NCBI GenBank assembly: GCA_031835245.1
Contig: JAVKOQ010000047.1
Coordinates: 21,001 to 85,000, forward strand
Direction: 5' to 3'
Origin: Balamuthia mandrillaris
Lineage: Eukaryota > Discosea > Longamoebia > Balamuthiidae
DNA: 64,000 nt
Shown in pieces: positions 54,429 to 64,000 of this stretch (positions are counted from its first letter, which is position 1; each line of letters begins with the position of its first letter). Below the pieces are notes generated by a model. The model made no database searches, had not been told where the DNA came from, and was given only the letters and a program-made list of their open reading frames with translations. The position numbers and the translations under genes are program-made.

Positions 54429-56608
54429 CACCTTGCAGCTACACCAACCGCTGACATATAGTCTCATTTCAAGACCCAGACATGCCTATAACAAAAGAAC
54501 TTTTGAAGGAAAGTCATATAGGATCTCTGATAAGCGCCATACAAGAGGAGCAACTCTTTCTGGCTGATAGGCCACCCCCTCCGTTAGATGCCTTGCACCA
54601 AGGCATGAAGAGGGTGATGGATCACCTACAAGAATTGTGTGACGAGAGTCAAGAGGCAGGCGTCGTGATGGCGAGATTGCGACAGGAAGTGGCGCAAGTA
54701 AGGGACGTGTTGACCAGTCCTCCTGGTGAGGCGAGAGTTATGGAACTGAGCAAAGTGAGCAAGAAAATGTTGCGTCAAATGCGAATAGCACAGGTCGAGT
54801 TAGACACAGCGGAAGATAACGAAGAAAGAGAGGATGCTCAGAGAAAGTTGGACAAAGCTAAAAAGCAATGGAAACAGCAAGTGGCATTGTTGGAGGTAAG
54901 TCTTGTTTGTCTTCATTTTTCTACTGTGTGCTGTTAAGCAGTTGTTTTCTTATGTGCAGAGAGAGGCGTTATGGTTGGTGACCATGAGCAACAGCCATTG
55001 CCCAGAACTGCGGTTCAAGCTTCAAGAACTGGGACTGGAGGCAGTAGACATGATGACCGTGGATAGTCCTTACCGCTGCCTTGACCACTACGACAACCTG
55101 CAGCTGCTTGCCTCTGGCGGCAGGCACTGCGTGATGCATGGCCAGTTCCAAGGCAAGCCCTGTGTTTTGAAAGAGTTTGATCTCAGCTTCTCCACCGACC
55201 GCCAACACTTTTTGAGGGAGCTGAAGAGGCTGAGAGGACTGCAGCATGAGCACATAGTACAAGTGGAAGCAGCGTTTGTTCAGGAGGAAAAGGGCAGAAG
55301 CAAGGGATGGATTCACATGCCCTTCTACAGTGGTGGTAATCTATGCGAGTGGTTGAGGGATGGCACCCGCAGGATGTGAAGCCCCACAACATCTTCGTTG
55401 AGGGACAACGGGCCATCCTTGGGGACTTTGATATCAGCACAAACGCAGCAACAATGGCTACTGCCGCCATGACCGTTATCGCTAGGGGTGATGGCAGCAA
55501 TGGAGGAGGAACGTGGCAGTACATGGCACCAGAGCTGTGCAGCGGAAATGCAGAGGCAGCCTCGGATGTGTTTTCATGGGGCCTGGTCTTGTTCGACCTC
55601 CACTTTGCTGCTGATGCGCTCAAAGCCCAAGTTCAGGAATCATGTGGTGGAGGAAGAGAGGAGAAACCGTCTCGCCCAACGTTGATGGAAATGGTGAGGG
55701 GCAAAGAGGTACACATTCCCTCTCACCCCAACGAGCACTTGAGGGATCTTTTACGCCAAGTGTTGCAGCTGGATCCAAAGCAACGACCCACCGCTAGCCA
55801 GTGTCTAAGTCACAACTACCTATGGAGTCACCTCTCAGAGGACAGAGTGGCGGAGAGGGACCGAAGGCACTGCCTGGTGTGTATGGAGGAAAAATGGCTA
55901 GATGAGGGCCTGGAGTGTTCACCCCCTCTTCCCAATGCACAAGACAGACAGCAACAACAAGCATTATCCAGCAACCACTTCGCCTGTGGACAATGTCTCA
56001 ACGGGTTCGTGGTGTCGTTGCTGGACGCACCACCAGCCACATTAGCGCAGAGAGGAAGGCATGTGCCGTGCTTGGTGACCGGTTGTGCAGCCCAACCCTT
56101 CCCCATGGAACAACTGATGGCGCACTTGGATGACGATGGGCGGAAGGCGTTAATGGAGGTGCGCAGCAAAGCGGAGGAGTACATGTCCCAACAGGCCTTC
56201 CAACAGCGGCTGCAAGAGGAACGAACCCAGTGGGAGAAGGAGAGCACCACGCAGCGACACCGACGTTGCATCATAGAGGAAATCTTGACGCTGCAGTGCC
56301 CTCGTTGTCACCAGGCCTTTGTTGACTTTGATGGTTGCTTCGCGTTGAAGTGCAGTCGCTGCAATGCGGGCTTTTGTGGTTGGTGTCTTCAGGATTGTGG
56401 ATCCGATGCGCATGCACATGTTAGGGTATGCGGAGCCAATCAAGCTGGCGGCGGATTGTTTGGAACATTTGAGGCGTTCTTGAAGGCGCAGCGAAAGAGA
56501 CAAGAAAGGAGGTTGAGAGGGTACTTGGCTGGCTTGTCGAGGGAGGAGAGTAGGCACGTGCGGGCAGCATTACAGAAAGAACTGGCTGATCTGAACATTC
56601 GTTTGTAA
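52459..56608 (+). CDS. LRR - coiled coil - protein kinase - RBR-like cysteine domain protein (reading frame broken in kinase)
   Basis: Exons 52459-52516, 52572-52664, 52730-52813, 52901-52984, 53041-53124, 53659-54351, 54462-54895, 54960-56608. Exons 2-5 each encode one ribonuclease-inhibitor-type leucine-rich repeat (GTEGAKAIAEALRHNTTLTS, GSEGARAIAEALCYNSTLST); three are exactly 84 nt with phase-1 introns. Exons 6-7 are helical/coiled coil (AKAQLEAVQREIAEGK, RIAQVELDTAEDNEERED). Exon 8 has a kinase: CVLKEFDL, then a break at about 55330-55385, DVKPHNIFV, LGDFDIS (DFD instead of DFG), GTWQYMAPEL. It ends with a RING/IBR-like region (HCLVCMEEKW, FACGQC, VPCLVTGCAAQPF, LQCPRCHQAF, CFALKCSRCNAGFCGWC). 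Across the break the frame changes and about 30-40 residues of the kinase C-lobe start are missing, with no usable intron. Either it is a pseudogenised kinase or the sequence is faulty there. Confidence 0.8.
53155..53593. repeat. TTCC tetranucleotide array followed by CTCTGC hexanucleotide array
   Basis: About 125 bp of TTCC/CTTC units (53155-53280), a mixed CT stretch, then about 260 bp of CTCTGC-type hexamers (53336-53593), nearly perfect from 53511. All lie in the 534-bp intron between LRR exon 5 and exon 6, pyrimidine-rich on the sense strand. They make open frames on both strands that I reject as genes. Confidence 0.97.
54382..54425. repeat. CT microsatellite in LRR-kinase intron
   Basis: About 22 CT units on the sense strand in the intron 54352-54461. 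Confidence 0.95.
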
Positions 56609-56813
56609 TAGTAAAATATTTGTATTTCTTTTATTTTGGAAGGGTGATATTGTTGAACCTTGTTCTCATCCGTCATCTCCAGCGTGCACTTTGGTTGTGA
56701 GAGATAACGACCAAAACAAAGAGAGACAGGGTGGGACGGTGGACGGCGAGAGAGAGAGAGAGCGAGAAGAGAGAGCAGCTCACCACATTTCAAAAGATAT
56801 GCGTTCAATTGTT

Positions 56814-57842
56814 TCATTCAGCCTGTGACACACGATGCAAGTCCTGATAGATATCCCACTCATGCTCCGCAAATTCTTGCAACGTGGTTTCGCACAGTAT
56901 GAATGACATAAAGCGAGCGACGCGTTCAGGAGGCAATAGATGACCGCTTTCCTTCTGCTCCTTGAAGTAGGAGACCATCGGAAAGACTTGCTGTGAGCTT
57001 CCTCTTATCTCTTCCTGCATGGCCGTGTCCACTTTTCCTGGCCGTATCCAACCCACACGTACTGAATCTCTTTCTTCTTTTCCTTCCTCTTCTTTCTGTG
57101 TTTGTGCCGGTGAAGCTAACTCAACGTCGAGACATTTGGTTAACATGTGCAAAGCAGCTTTGCTTACGCAGTAGGCCGTCCAGCCTTGGTAGGCCTTGGA
57201 GGCGGCTCCTGAGCCCACCATCAACACTCTTGCTCCTTCTCCTTCCCCTCCTTTGTTCTTATTATGGCGTTGAAGGTGAGGCAATAGTGCCTGCGTTAGG
57301 AACAAAGGCGCCTCCACATTGATCGCCATTGCTGCTCGCCTGCCAAAGTAGCAGCGTATGAGAGAAAAGTAGAGTAGAGAAAGATAGGGAAATGAAAGGG
57401 AGCAACTTACCACTCGTTCAAGCGAAGGTTGTGAACACTTTCCACCGGTGATACCACCCCAGCGTTGTGAACCAAAAAACTAAGAGAGGCGCAGGGAGGA
57501 AGGTCACCGTAAGGATCGATCCATAGCAAATGAGGGCAGCACGACGTACCGCAATGAGGCGGTGGGAGGGAGAGCATCCGCAACGAGCGCACGCCCTTCT
57601 TCTGTGGCGATGTCGGCAGCAACGGTCACAAGGCGTTCAGCAGAGGCTTCCCCATGAAGCAACAGGCACTGCCTTTTGGTCTCGCGCAGAGCCTCCTCCC
57701 GACGTCCGACGATGAGGACCTTGCCCTGGTACTTGCTTTCCCTCCGCACGAGCTCCCATGCCAGAGCACGCCCGATCCCACTCCCACCCCCCGTCACAAC
57801 CGCACACTCTTCCGCTTCCTCCATCGCTACACTTTTTTCCAT
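56814..57842 (-). CDS. Short-chain dehydrogenase/reductase
   Basis: Exons 57842-57550, 57479-57411 and 57339-56814 give 295 aa. Motifs: CAVVTGGGSGIGRALAWEL (cofactor), VLIVGRREEALRE, VAADIATEEGR (an acidic end of the second strand region), SLRFLVHNAGVVSP (NAG), AMAINVEAPLFLTQALLP, VLMVGSGAAS (Ser), YCVSKAALHMLTKCL (YxxxK), RVGWIRPGKVDTAM. All catalytic residues are present. The C-terminal helix runs to HEWDIYQDLHRV. It resembles YIR035C/sepiapterin reductase-like SDRs, but the substrate is undetermined. Upstream in-frame ATGs exist (for example near 58040), but 57842 places the cofactor loop at the usual distance. Confidence 0.92.
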
Positions 57843-57967
57843 GTCGTCATGAAATACTCCGGCATGAAGCTTGTGTCGACAGAATTTCTTTCCCGCCCAA
57901 TTGATAGGTCTTGCTTGTCCGCTTGTGTGGGGGAAAAACAAGGCTTGTAGCAACATCCGCCATTGTA

Positions 57968-59021
57968 ATGGCGCAGTGGTCTTTGTTGCCGCCGGAAGTT
58001 TTGGCTCTACCACTGCTTCGCGGTCAACAAACAATGGCACGCGGCCGCCCGGGATGACTGCTTGTGGAAGGACCGCGCGCTTCTCCTGTTTTCTTGCGCT
58101 GGTGAAACAGAAAAAGCAGAAGCAGAGAAGGAGCCCTCAGCACCCAGTTGGTACGAGCGCTTCAAAGAAGCAGCACAGCTCAAGTTCTGCTTTCACCCTT
58201 TGTTGGCCGACTCGGCCTTCACCTTGAGGCAAGCTTTCAGTCAAGCACATCGAGAAGGCCGCAAAGGAAGCTGCCCAAAGCTGATCCTTTCCACTCAAGA
58301 GCAGTGCAAGAGGACTGGCTTCTCCAGGGCCTTCTCCACCAACCCTTTTGCTGCCTCTTCCGTTGTGCATGGCAAATTCACTCCGCCCTCAGACATACCT
58401 GAAATAGAGACAAGCACTAAAGAAAGGCGAGTGCAAGCAGAGCTCCAGGAGAACAGCGTCATGTTCACTCAGTGGCAGAACAAACGGGTTCGTTTGGAGT
58501 TTGAGGTGCACGAAAACTGGGAAGTGGGGCTGTTTCACGACCCCAAGTCCTTTCAACGCTTCTTCTCCACCGAATACTTTTCCTACGGCCTCAGCCCCAT
58601 TGCTTCCACGTACATGTGCACCACGTTCAGCATGGGTGACAACCAGCTCACCCACAGCAGCATACCTCCCACCTTGATCAGGAACTTCACCTCTCCTCCC
58701 TCCTCCGCTGATGCCCTCAGGAAATACTTTGTTAGCAATCCCTGTGACTCCAAGAGCTTGGCAAGGGAGAGGAGGGAGTTTGGATGTTTGTTGGAGGTGA
58801 AGCAAACAGCCCTTGAGTGGAGCCGACCACAGCGATGGGCAGATGCGGTCACGCTTGTTGTGGAGGTGGATGGAAGGGCCAAGCATGTTAAGTTTACCGT
58901 CAACGGCGCGGAGAGCGAGCCGCTGCCAACCCCGTTTGAGCCATTCGTGCTTGCCCTCACCACCGGCAACAGTGACGCCAAGATCGCGCTCGTCCAACAG
59001 TCGGTAACGTTGTGTTTGTAG
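57968..59021 (+). pseudogene. F-box protein with N-terminal frame break
   Basis: The ATG at 57968 opens MAQWSLLPPEVLALPLLR, the start of an F-box, but this frame stops at 58057. The rest of the F-box (FAVNKQWHAARDDCLWKD) continues in the +1 frame from about 58010, which is then open to the TAG at 59021. Compared with a normal F-box about ten residues are missing at the junction, and no intron explains the shift. The downstream about 330 residues include PSWYERFKEAAQLKF, LRLEFEVHENWEVGLFH, YFSYGLSPIASTYM and VTLVVEVDGRAKHVKFTVNG, with beta-rich character. I do not recognise a family. Either it is a recent pseudogene, or a few bases are wrong or missing in the sequence. Confidence 0.6.
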
Positions 59022-59255
59022 AGATGTTCCGTTTTGTTTGTTATGTTGCTTCGTTCCAAGGTTCAGTTGTGCAAGTGATGTCAGCAATTACCGCAAGCCA
59101 AGAAGGCTATCCCCGCTCTTGTTGCGACTTGGACGAGGGCCGACCCGGCGGTTTTGTGCCATGTCTTTGTTTTGACCTTTTTGAGCTCTCTGGCGCCGTA
59201 AAAGGAGAATTCAACATTCTTTTTTTTTTTAATTATTGGAAGGTTTTATTTGGTT

Positions 59256-61099
59256 TTAGTAGTAAGTGAACCCGTGCATAGCGTCAAGGTTCTTCTTTAT
59301 CTTGCGGCTGAGCGGTTTGTCAAAGGAATAGCTGCTTGGAAAGTCTTTTGCCTTTTTCAACACTTCCTTGGCTTTTGCAAGCCATTCTTTTTCTTCTTCT
59401 TTGTCTTTCTGCCTTTCAGCTGCTCGTTCAAGGTATAACTCTCCAAGATCGTTGTAAGCGTGTGGCACAACATAGTTCTCCTCTTTACTTATCTTTTTCT
59501 TTACAGCTATTACTTCCTGTTCATTCGTTCATCAGAGAATAGACAGAAAACAAAGATGTAGAGAAAGCAAGAGAAATAAAAGTACCAAGAACGCCTTTTC
59601 AGCCTCATCAAGATGACCAAGGCCTTTGAGACTTCTACCTTTGAGATAAAGGTATTGGCCAAGGCTATCCCAATCGTGTTCATGCTGCTGCATTAGGGCT
59701 TTACAGTCTTCCAACGTCTGAAGACAAGCCCCCCACAGTCGTCCTTGTTTTTGTAGCCTTGCTGTTGTTAGGGCCTGATATTGTTTTTTCTAAGTAAGTT
59801 GTGTAACAATTTTAGACTTCATGAAAGGAAGAGGTGTTGTATTGAGACCTTTTCTAAATCGCTCATAAGAAACGGTGTCTTGTTGGAAGCAGATTTGTGT
59901 AAATAATCTTTGGCCTTCCGTCCAGCAAATATGTCAAATGAGTAATGTTTACGAACATAACCACTTGCCCTAAAGACTATGTGTCAATACAAAGAGAGAG
60001 CGAGAGGAGCGAGAAGACACGCAACAATAAAAATGAAGCTCTTGCTTCTTTGTTCTCTCCTAACATACAATGGGCAACTCCTTTGTGAAAGGCGCACCAA
60101 CATCTATAAGCCGTCGTCTTATTCTCTTTGTAAACAGAAACGGTTCAATGATTGAGCAATAGGCACAAGCAGTGAAAACATAAGAGAAGAGAGAAAACCT
60201 TTGAGAAACGCGTCGTAATGTTGACACGCTTTCTCCCATTCAGATAAGATGGCATAACACTCCCCTATTTCAAACTCAAATATGAGCTGCATCTGCCTAA
60301 GCTGTTGTGAGTTGGCATAGGCCTCCTCGTACAATGCAATGGCCTGTTCCACTTGCCCCTCTTTTGTAAGCATTTGGGCTCCTAAATACTGAAATAGAAC
60401 CCCTTTTCTTATTTTTCAAAAGAAGGAAGAAGTTAGAGGAAAAGATATAAACAAAATGATATACCTACGGGAATCTATGTATAGCTTCTTCATAAATTAC
60501 ACGTGCTTGCTTCAAGTTTTCCTATTTAAATAGATACAAACAGTTGGGTTGGATGCACTGGTATTAGTCATCAGCATTACAAAGAAAAGCACGAGCGAAG
60601 TACGATTATTACCCCCAAAAATATCTGTATCCACAACAAGAAAAACGTTGCAAGAGGAGCTGTGACGTAATCGTGTGGTTCTCGTTCAGTCAACAAAGGA
60701 AGAGCGAAAGAAGAAGAAAGAGCAGGAGATGAAGCAAGTACAAATAATAGAGTCGCTATCATGACAACTATGTAATCCTTTGATTCCTTGGGTCCTGTTA
60801 GCTTCAAATCCAATAGCTTCCACCACCCATTTTAGGCTCGGTGGCAGTAATGATATAGTAAAATGAAATGCTGCAACTCCAAACTGAACCAAACTGCTCA
60901 GTTTTACAAACAAAGTTAACTATAACCGCGCTGGGAGCACGGAGGAACGATAGGAAAGAGGAGAGCTAACCTAATATAACCAGGATCAAGTAGATGAACA
61001 TTGCCTTGAGCAAGATCCTCCTCAATAATGCTGTGACATTCCGCAAATATTTTCCAACTCTTCCGTAGATTAATTCCTCCTGCATAAAAGTATGTAACT

Positions 61100-61147
<48 letters not shown>

Positions 61148-62607
61148 AAGAAAATGTAAAGGTACCTTGGATATAAGCTCCTGTTTTGAAAAACAGCAAT
61201 GCTCTAAGAATTTTACAATAAGCAGTTACCTACATGCGCCATCACAAAGTTAGTGTTATGAACAATAATACTCATGGATAGAAACGTACAACGCAGCCAC
61301 CCATTTCTTGCATTTCTGTTGCAGATGGTTTCCTGTGTTTGGCCTTTGACCAGAAGCCTCTAACAAATTCCACCTTTTGTACCGAAAGTTAAGCAAGTAA
61401 AAAGAAAGAGACTGGTTTGCGGGGGAAAAAAAAAGGCGAAAGAGCAAAGCACGAACGGTGGTAGTTTCAGCGCAATAATGGCAAAAAGGAGTGGACATGC
61501 TCTCCACTTCATCTAACCGAGAGCATGCCTCGTTTATGCTTTCCTTCTCTTCTGTTATTACAGCTCTCAACCATGGCACCTTTGTTTCGTTCATTTGTAA
61601 GCCTCATGAGAGGGAGATGCAGAGGAAGAGGGAGAGCAAAATAACGCCAAACAACAAGATAACAAATACCATGGCGTAATGCAAGGCGAAATGGAAGTCC
61701 TCCTCTTTTCTCTCGGAGAACAGTTGCTCAGCTTCAGCAAGCAGTCCGTTCCACAACAAGTTAACGCCCTCTCGTAATGATGCTCCCTAGCCTCTTCGAA
61801 ATCAGCACAAAACAGAGTGACAGAGAGAAAGAAGAACAACCTACCTTGATCTGGCGTGGAGAGCTAGCAGCAGAACCTCCAGATGTCTCAGACTCTTCAC
61901 TATTTTCATCTTCATCGCTGACAATAGAATCAGCTTTGGAAATATTGCATAGTTCTTGCAGCACATCTAACCACCGTTCTCTTTCTTGGACCGTCTCCGT
62001 ATAAAAGTGATGTAGCTTCCCGTGTCTGCGACAAAACGAGAATAAAAACGAAGAACTAAGAAAGAACAAGAACAAGAACAGGAACAGGAACAAGAAGGAG
62101 AAGGAGAAAGAGAAACAAGCGAAGCAAGGTGATACCGAGTAACAAGCTGGAAACAGGTATGACCTTGCATTTCCTTCAAGAGGGCTTGGTCAGTGTCGGC
62201 TGCTTTGCTTTTAATGGCAACCACAGCGTCCAGCGGAATGATGGACCCAGTTGGACTGCTCCCAGCACTTTGCTCTACGGAGAGGGCAGCAGCAGCTTCT
62301 TCCTCTCGCTCGAAGCAGCATAACTTTCGGTCGGTTATGCAACAAAAGAAGCGTTGAAAAGCGGCTGTTCAGAGTATTAGCAATACGTTCAAGCAAACAG
62401 TTCAGAGGAAGTGGAAGAAAGAGTGGGTGCGAATTGAATACCTTCCTTTGGAAACCTGGTTTTACGTTGCTTGTAGAGGTAGCCTTGCAGCTGTGGGTGG
62501 GTTTGCATATTACATCTTGGTGCTGAAATGGATCGACAGCACACACGAAAGTAGCTTACCATGGGCGGCGGCTGTTCCTGTTCAGCTTGCCGTGCTCCTT
62601 CCTCCAT
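59256..62607 (-). CDS. PH domain - TTC39-family TPR protein
   Basis: Seventeen exons: 62607-62560, 62490-62442, 62364-62136, 62025-61845, 61786-61670, 61579-61457, 61373-61290, 61229-61166, 61079-60971, 60893-60769, 60659-60613, 60521-60469, 60407-60199, 60125-60065, 59969-59849, 59774-59586, 59516-59256; 689 aa, all in frame. Residues ~17-165 are a PH domain (LQGYLYKQRKTRF, FFCCITDRKLCCFERE, HGKLHHFYTETVQERERWLD with the C-terminal helix Trp). From ~residue 210 it follows TTC39: NLLWNGLLAEAEQLF, GVAAFHFTISLLPPSLKW, PLATFFLLWIQIFLG, ARVIYEEAIHRFPKG, GQVEQAIALYEEAY, FEIGECYAILSEWEKA, LYLKGRSLKGLGHLDEAE and PHAYNDLGELYLERAAE. TTC39 proteins act in membrane/lipid homeostasis; the PH domain would give phosphoinositide targeting (inference). 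A CT tract lies in the intron 61080-61165. Confidence 0.87.
61101..61146. repeat. GA microsatellite in PH-TTC39 intron
   Basis: About 22 GA units; CT on the sense strand. Confidence 0.95.
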
Positions 62608-62781
62608 GGCCCCCTTCCTTCTTTTCTTCGCACGCCACGCGATGCGGTTTTTGGTCGCTTCTCTCGCTGTGATTGTACTCGCGTGGATGACCAGAGATGA
62701 GCCAAGAGTCGACACAAAGCAGAGAATTTGCCGACATCCATTAAGTTTCAGGTCGTCCTGAATCAATACCGTCAGAGTTTC

Positions 62782-62817
<36 letters not shown>

Positions 62818-63118
62818 TCTCTCCCTTCCTTCTCTATCTCTCTCTCTCTCTTCCCTCTCTCCGCCCTCCCACTCTTTCCTACTCTCTGCTCTTGTCTTAT
62901 TCCTTCTTTCTCAAACTCTTTACTTGAAGGTGTGAAATGCTGGAGTGTCGATGCACACGCCTTTCGAGGAGGAACACCTTAATTCGCAGCGTTTGTTGAC
63001 GGAATCGTGTTCTTTGCTTATTGCTCTTCAATGCCCTCCTCTTCTCTTCGTCGTTCTCTTCTATTCTCTTCTATCATCAACAAACGGGTGCAACTATTGG
63101 CCGGCATGCAACGGCCTG
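62608..63118. other. Intergenic region with CT repeats and SDR fragment
   Basis: About 510 bp between two minus-strand genes. Contains CT runs at 62786-62850 and the duplicated SDR fragment. Nothing else supported. Confidence 0.7.
62884..62971 (+). pseudogene. Duplicated fragment of the 43.4-kb SDR gene
   Basis: Nearly identical (about four differences in about 88 bp) to 43917-44005, which is the end of SDR intron 3 plus the start of exon 4. The copy keeps intron sequence and a preceding CT array (62786-62815), so it arose from DNA, not from mRNA. The leucine codon TTA after GTG has become TGA, and similarity stops after GAGGAG, so it cannot encode the enzyme. It lies upstream of the PH-TTC39 start on the opposite strand. 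Confidence 0.93.
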
Positions 63119-64000
63119 TCATTTCAGAAGCTTGAAGTATAATACCTGTACCAACAGATTAAAATAATCAGAGCAAGGCACAATAACAAGAATGAGAGTA
63201 GAGCAGCACAGAACGTAGAAAGAATAAGAGACGAGTGAACAATAGAGAGCAGAGAAAGCATATAGACGTACAGCGCCAATGGGAACCCAAATGGGTGCTG
63301 TGGCGAGAGCGGCTGGCGTAGCTGCAACGATACCAGCGCCTAAGAGGATTTTCTTTTTGTTTACTGGTTGCGCTTTGACCACTCTGCGTTGGGCATGCCA
63401 GTTACGACGAAACCCAGCCGGTGCGTATATCTCCTGCTTGGACAACGTGTTCAGGCGCATGCTCGGTGGCGGCTTTGTCGTTGAGGCAGAAGAAGACGCA
63501 GAAAATGGCTCCTTATAGGTTCCTTGTTTGATACCTTGGAGAACAGCCTGATCGACGCAATGCTTGAGTAATCGATAGGAGACTTGAGCCGAAAAGGAGA
63601 TAAAAACACTTCCAGGTTCGTACGTTTGCTTTTTCTTTTGCTAGAGTATGTGTGTGAAAGAGAGAGAGGAGAGTAAGTGAAAGCGCACAAAAACTGCCAC
63701 AGAAACAAAGCAAAACTTTTCATATTCACAAACCTTTGAAGTGGCAATATCGTTATTGATCCAGAAGGACAAGTGATGAGGCAAAGAAACGTTATATCCC
63801 AAATGAGAGAAGATGAGGCGCAACATCCATCCTCCCAACACTGCCACTTCGTTCCTAGAGGATCCTTCTGCCAAAGGCTATTAAATAACAAAGGGTGTTG
63901 AGCTTACGAAAATCAAAAGAGAGAGAGAAAGAAACGTACAATATGATAGTTTGAGGATTCCGCTCTTCCAAAGCTGGCCCTGCTTGTTGCCATAACTTCC
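63119..64000 (-). CDS. Unknown protein with C-terminal membrane anchor (5' end outside window)
   Basis: Not recognised. Exons in the window: 64000-63940, 63877-63734, 63640-63272, 63145-63119. Clear segments are NEVAVLGGWMLRLIFSHLGY, LPHHLSFWINNDIATSK, a Lys-rich join, then GSVFISFSAQVSYRLLKHCV and QGIKQGTYKEPF. A low-complexity Ser/Thr/Pro linker leads to a basic part (RRNWHAQRRVVKAQPVNKKK) and a hydrophobic tail (ILLGAGIVAATPAALATAPI), ending YFKLLK. The end looks like a tail anchor. The frame of the first partial exon is uncertain: two frames are open and only one is in phase with the chosen acceptor. No domain assignment is made. Confidence 0.6.

Noticed and set aside
1-64000. CRISPR arrays, bacterial operons, insertion sequences or viral genes
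   Set aside because: Spliceosomal introns throughout, no spaced palindromic repeats, no transposase, capsid or polymerase genes recognised.

Overview
This is a window of a eukaryotic nuclear genome, mid-GC, gene-dense, with short spliceosomal introns (mostly 50-200 bp, GT-AG) and small intergenic gaps. Gene content points to an amoebozoan, most likely a lobose amoeba of the Acanthamoeba/Balamuthia type (an inference, not proven). Supporting signs are a fused fatty acyl-CoA reductase/DHAP acyltransferase (an arrangement I recall from Dictyostelium), a stand-alone CaMKII association domain, SAM-PB1-PAS sensors, LRR-kinase-E3 fusions and two UBA/MYND ubiquitin-pathway fusions. Exon joins were worked out by hand from reading frame, splice sites and family motifs; nearly all gene models close in frame, but coordinates can be off by a base or two.

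Layout. 1-2652 (-): paladin-type tandem phosphatase, running off the left edge. 3196-4485 (+): calreticulin. 4559-5934 (-): DUF389 membrane protein. 6146-6660 (-): RNA polymerase I/III subunit RPAC2. 6747-9675 (-): LARGE-like glycosyltransferase with FN3 and carbohydrate-binding-like regions. 10105-11265 (-): two tiny membrane proteins, the second V-ATPase subunit e. 11819-14192 (-): aldehyde dehydrogenase. 14688-16346 (-): mitochondrial ribosomal protein mL38. 16580-18102 (+): SMIM7 and the mitochondrial import J-protein Pam18. 18298-20699 (-): MYND-UBE3D fusion. 20828-29671 (+): an SDR lacking its catalytic lysine, the FAR-GNPAT ether-lipid fusion and a disordered Ser-rich protein. 29951-36480 (+): UBA-USP7-tail protein, mitochondrial release factor, two membrane proteins, CaMKII association domain. 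36586-40135: XLF/NHEJ1 (-), uroporphyrinogen-III synthase (+), PARP-type zinc finger (-). 40437-43391: an AT-rich island with a SMYD-type gene and a direct repeat. 43392-47827: SDR (+), cyclin H (-), kinase (+). 48256-56608 (+): SAM-PB1-triple FixL-like PAS protein, J-domain membrane protein, LRR-coiled coil-kinase-RBR-like protein. 56814-59021: SDR (-) and a broken F-box gene (+). 59256-62607 (-): PH-TTC39 fusion. 63119-64000 (-): unknown membrane-anchored protein, cut by the right edge.

There is no operon logic; neighbours are mostly unrelated housekeeping genes. The loosely shared themes are mitochondrion (mL38, Pam18, release factor, perhaps the 83-aa protein), ubiquitin signalling (UBE3D-MYND, USP7-tail, RBR-like, F-box) and DNA repair (XLF, PARP zinc finger, cyclin H of TFIIH). 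The strongest leads are the triple FixL-like PAS protein, the LRR-kinase-RBR fusion, the protease-less USP7 tail, and a genome-wide-looking habit of placing CT microsatellites on the sense strand of introns.
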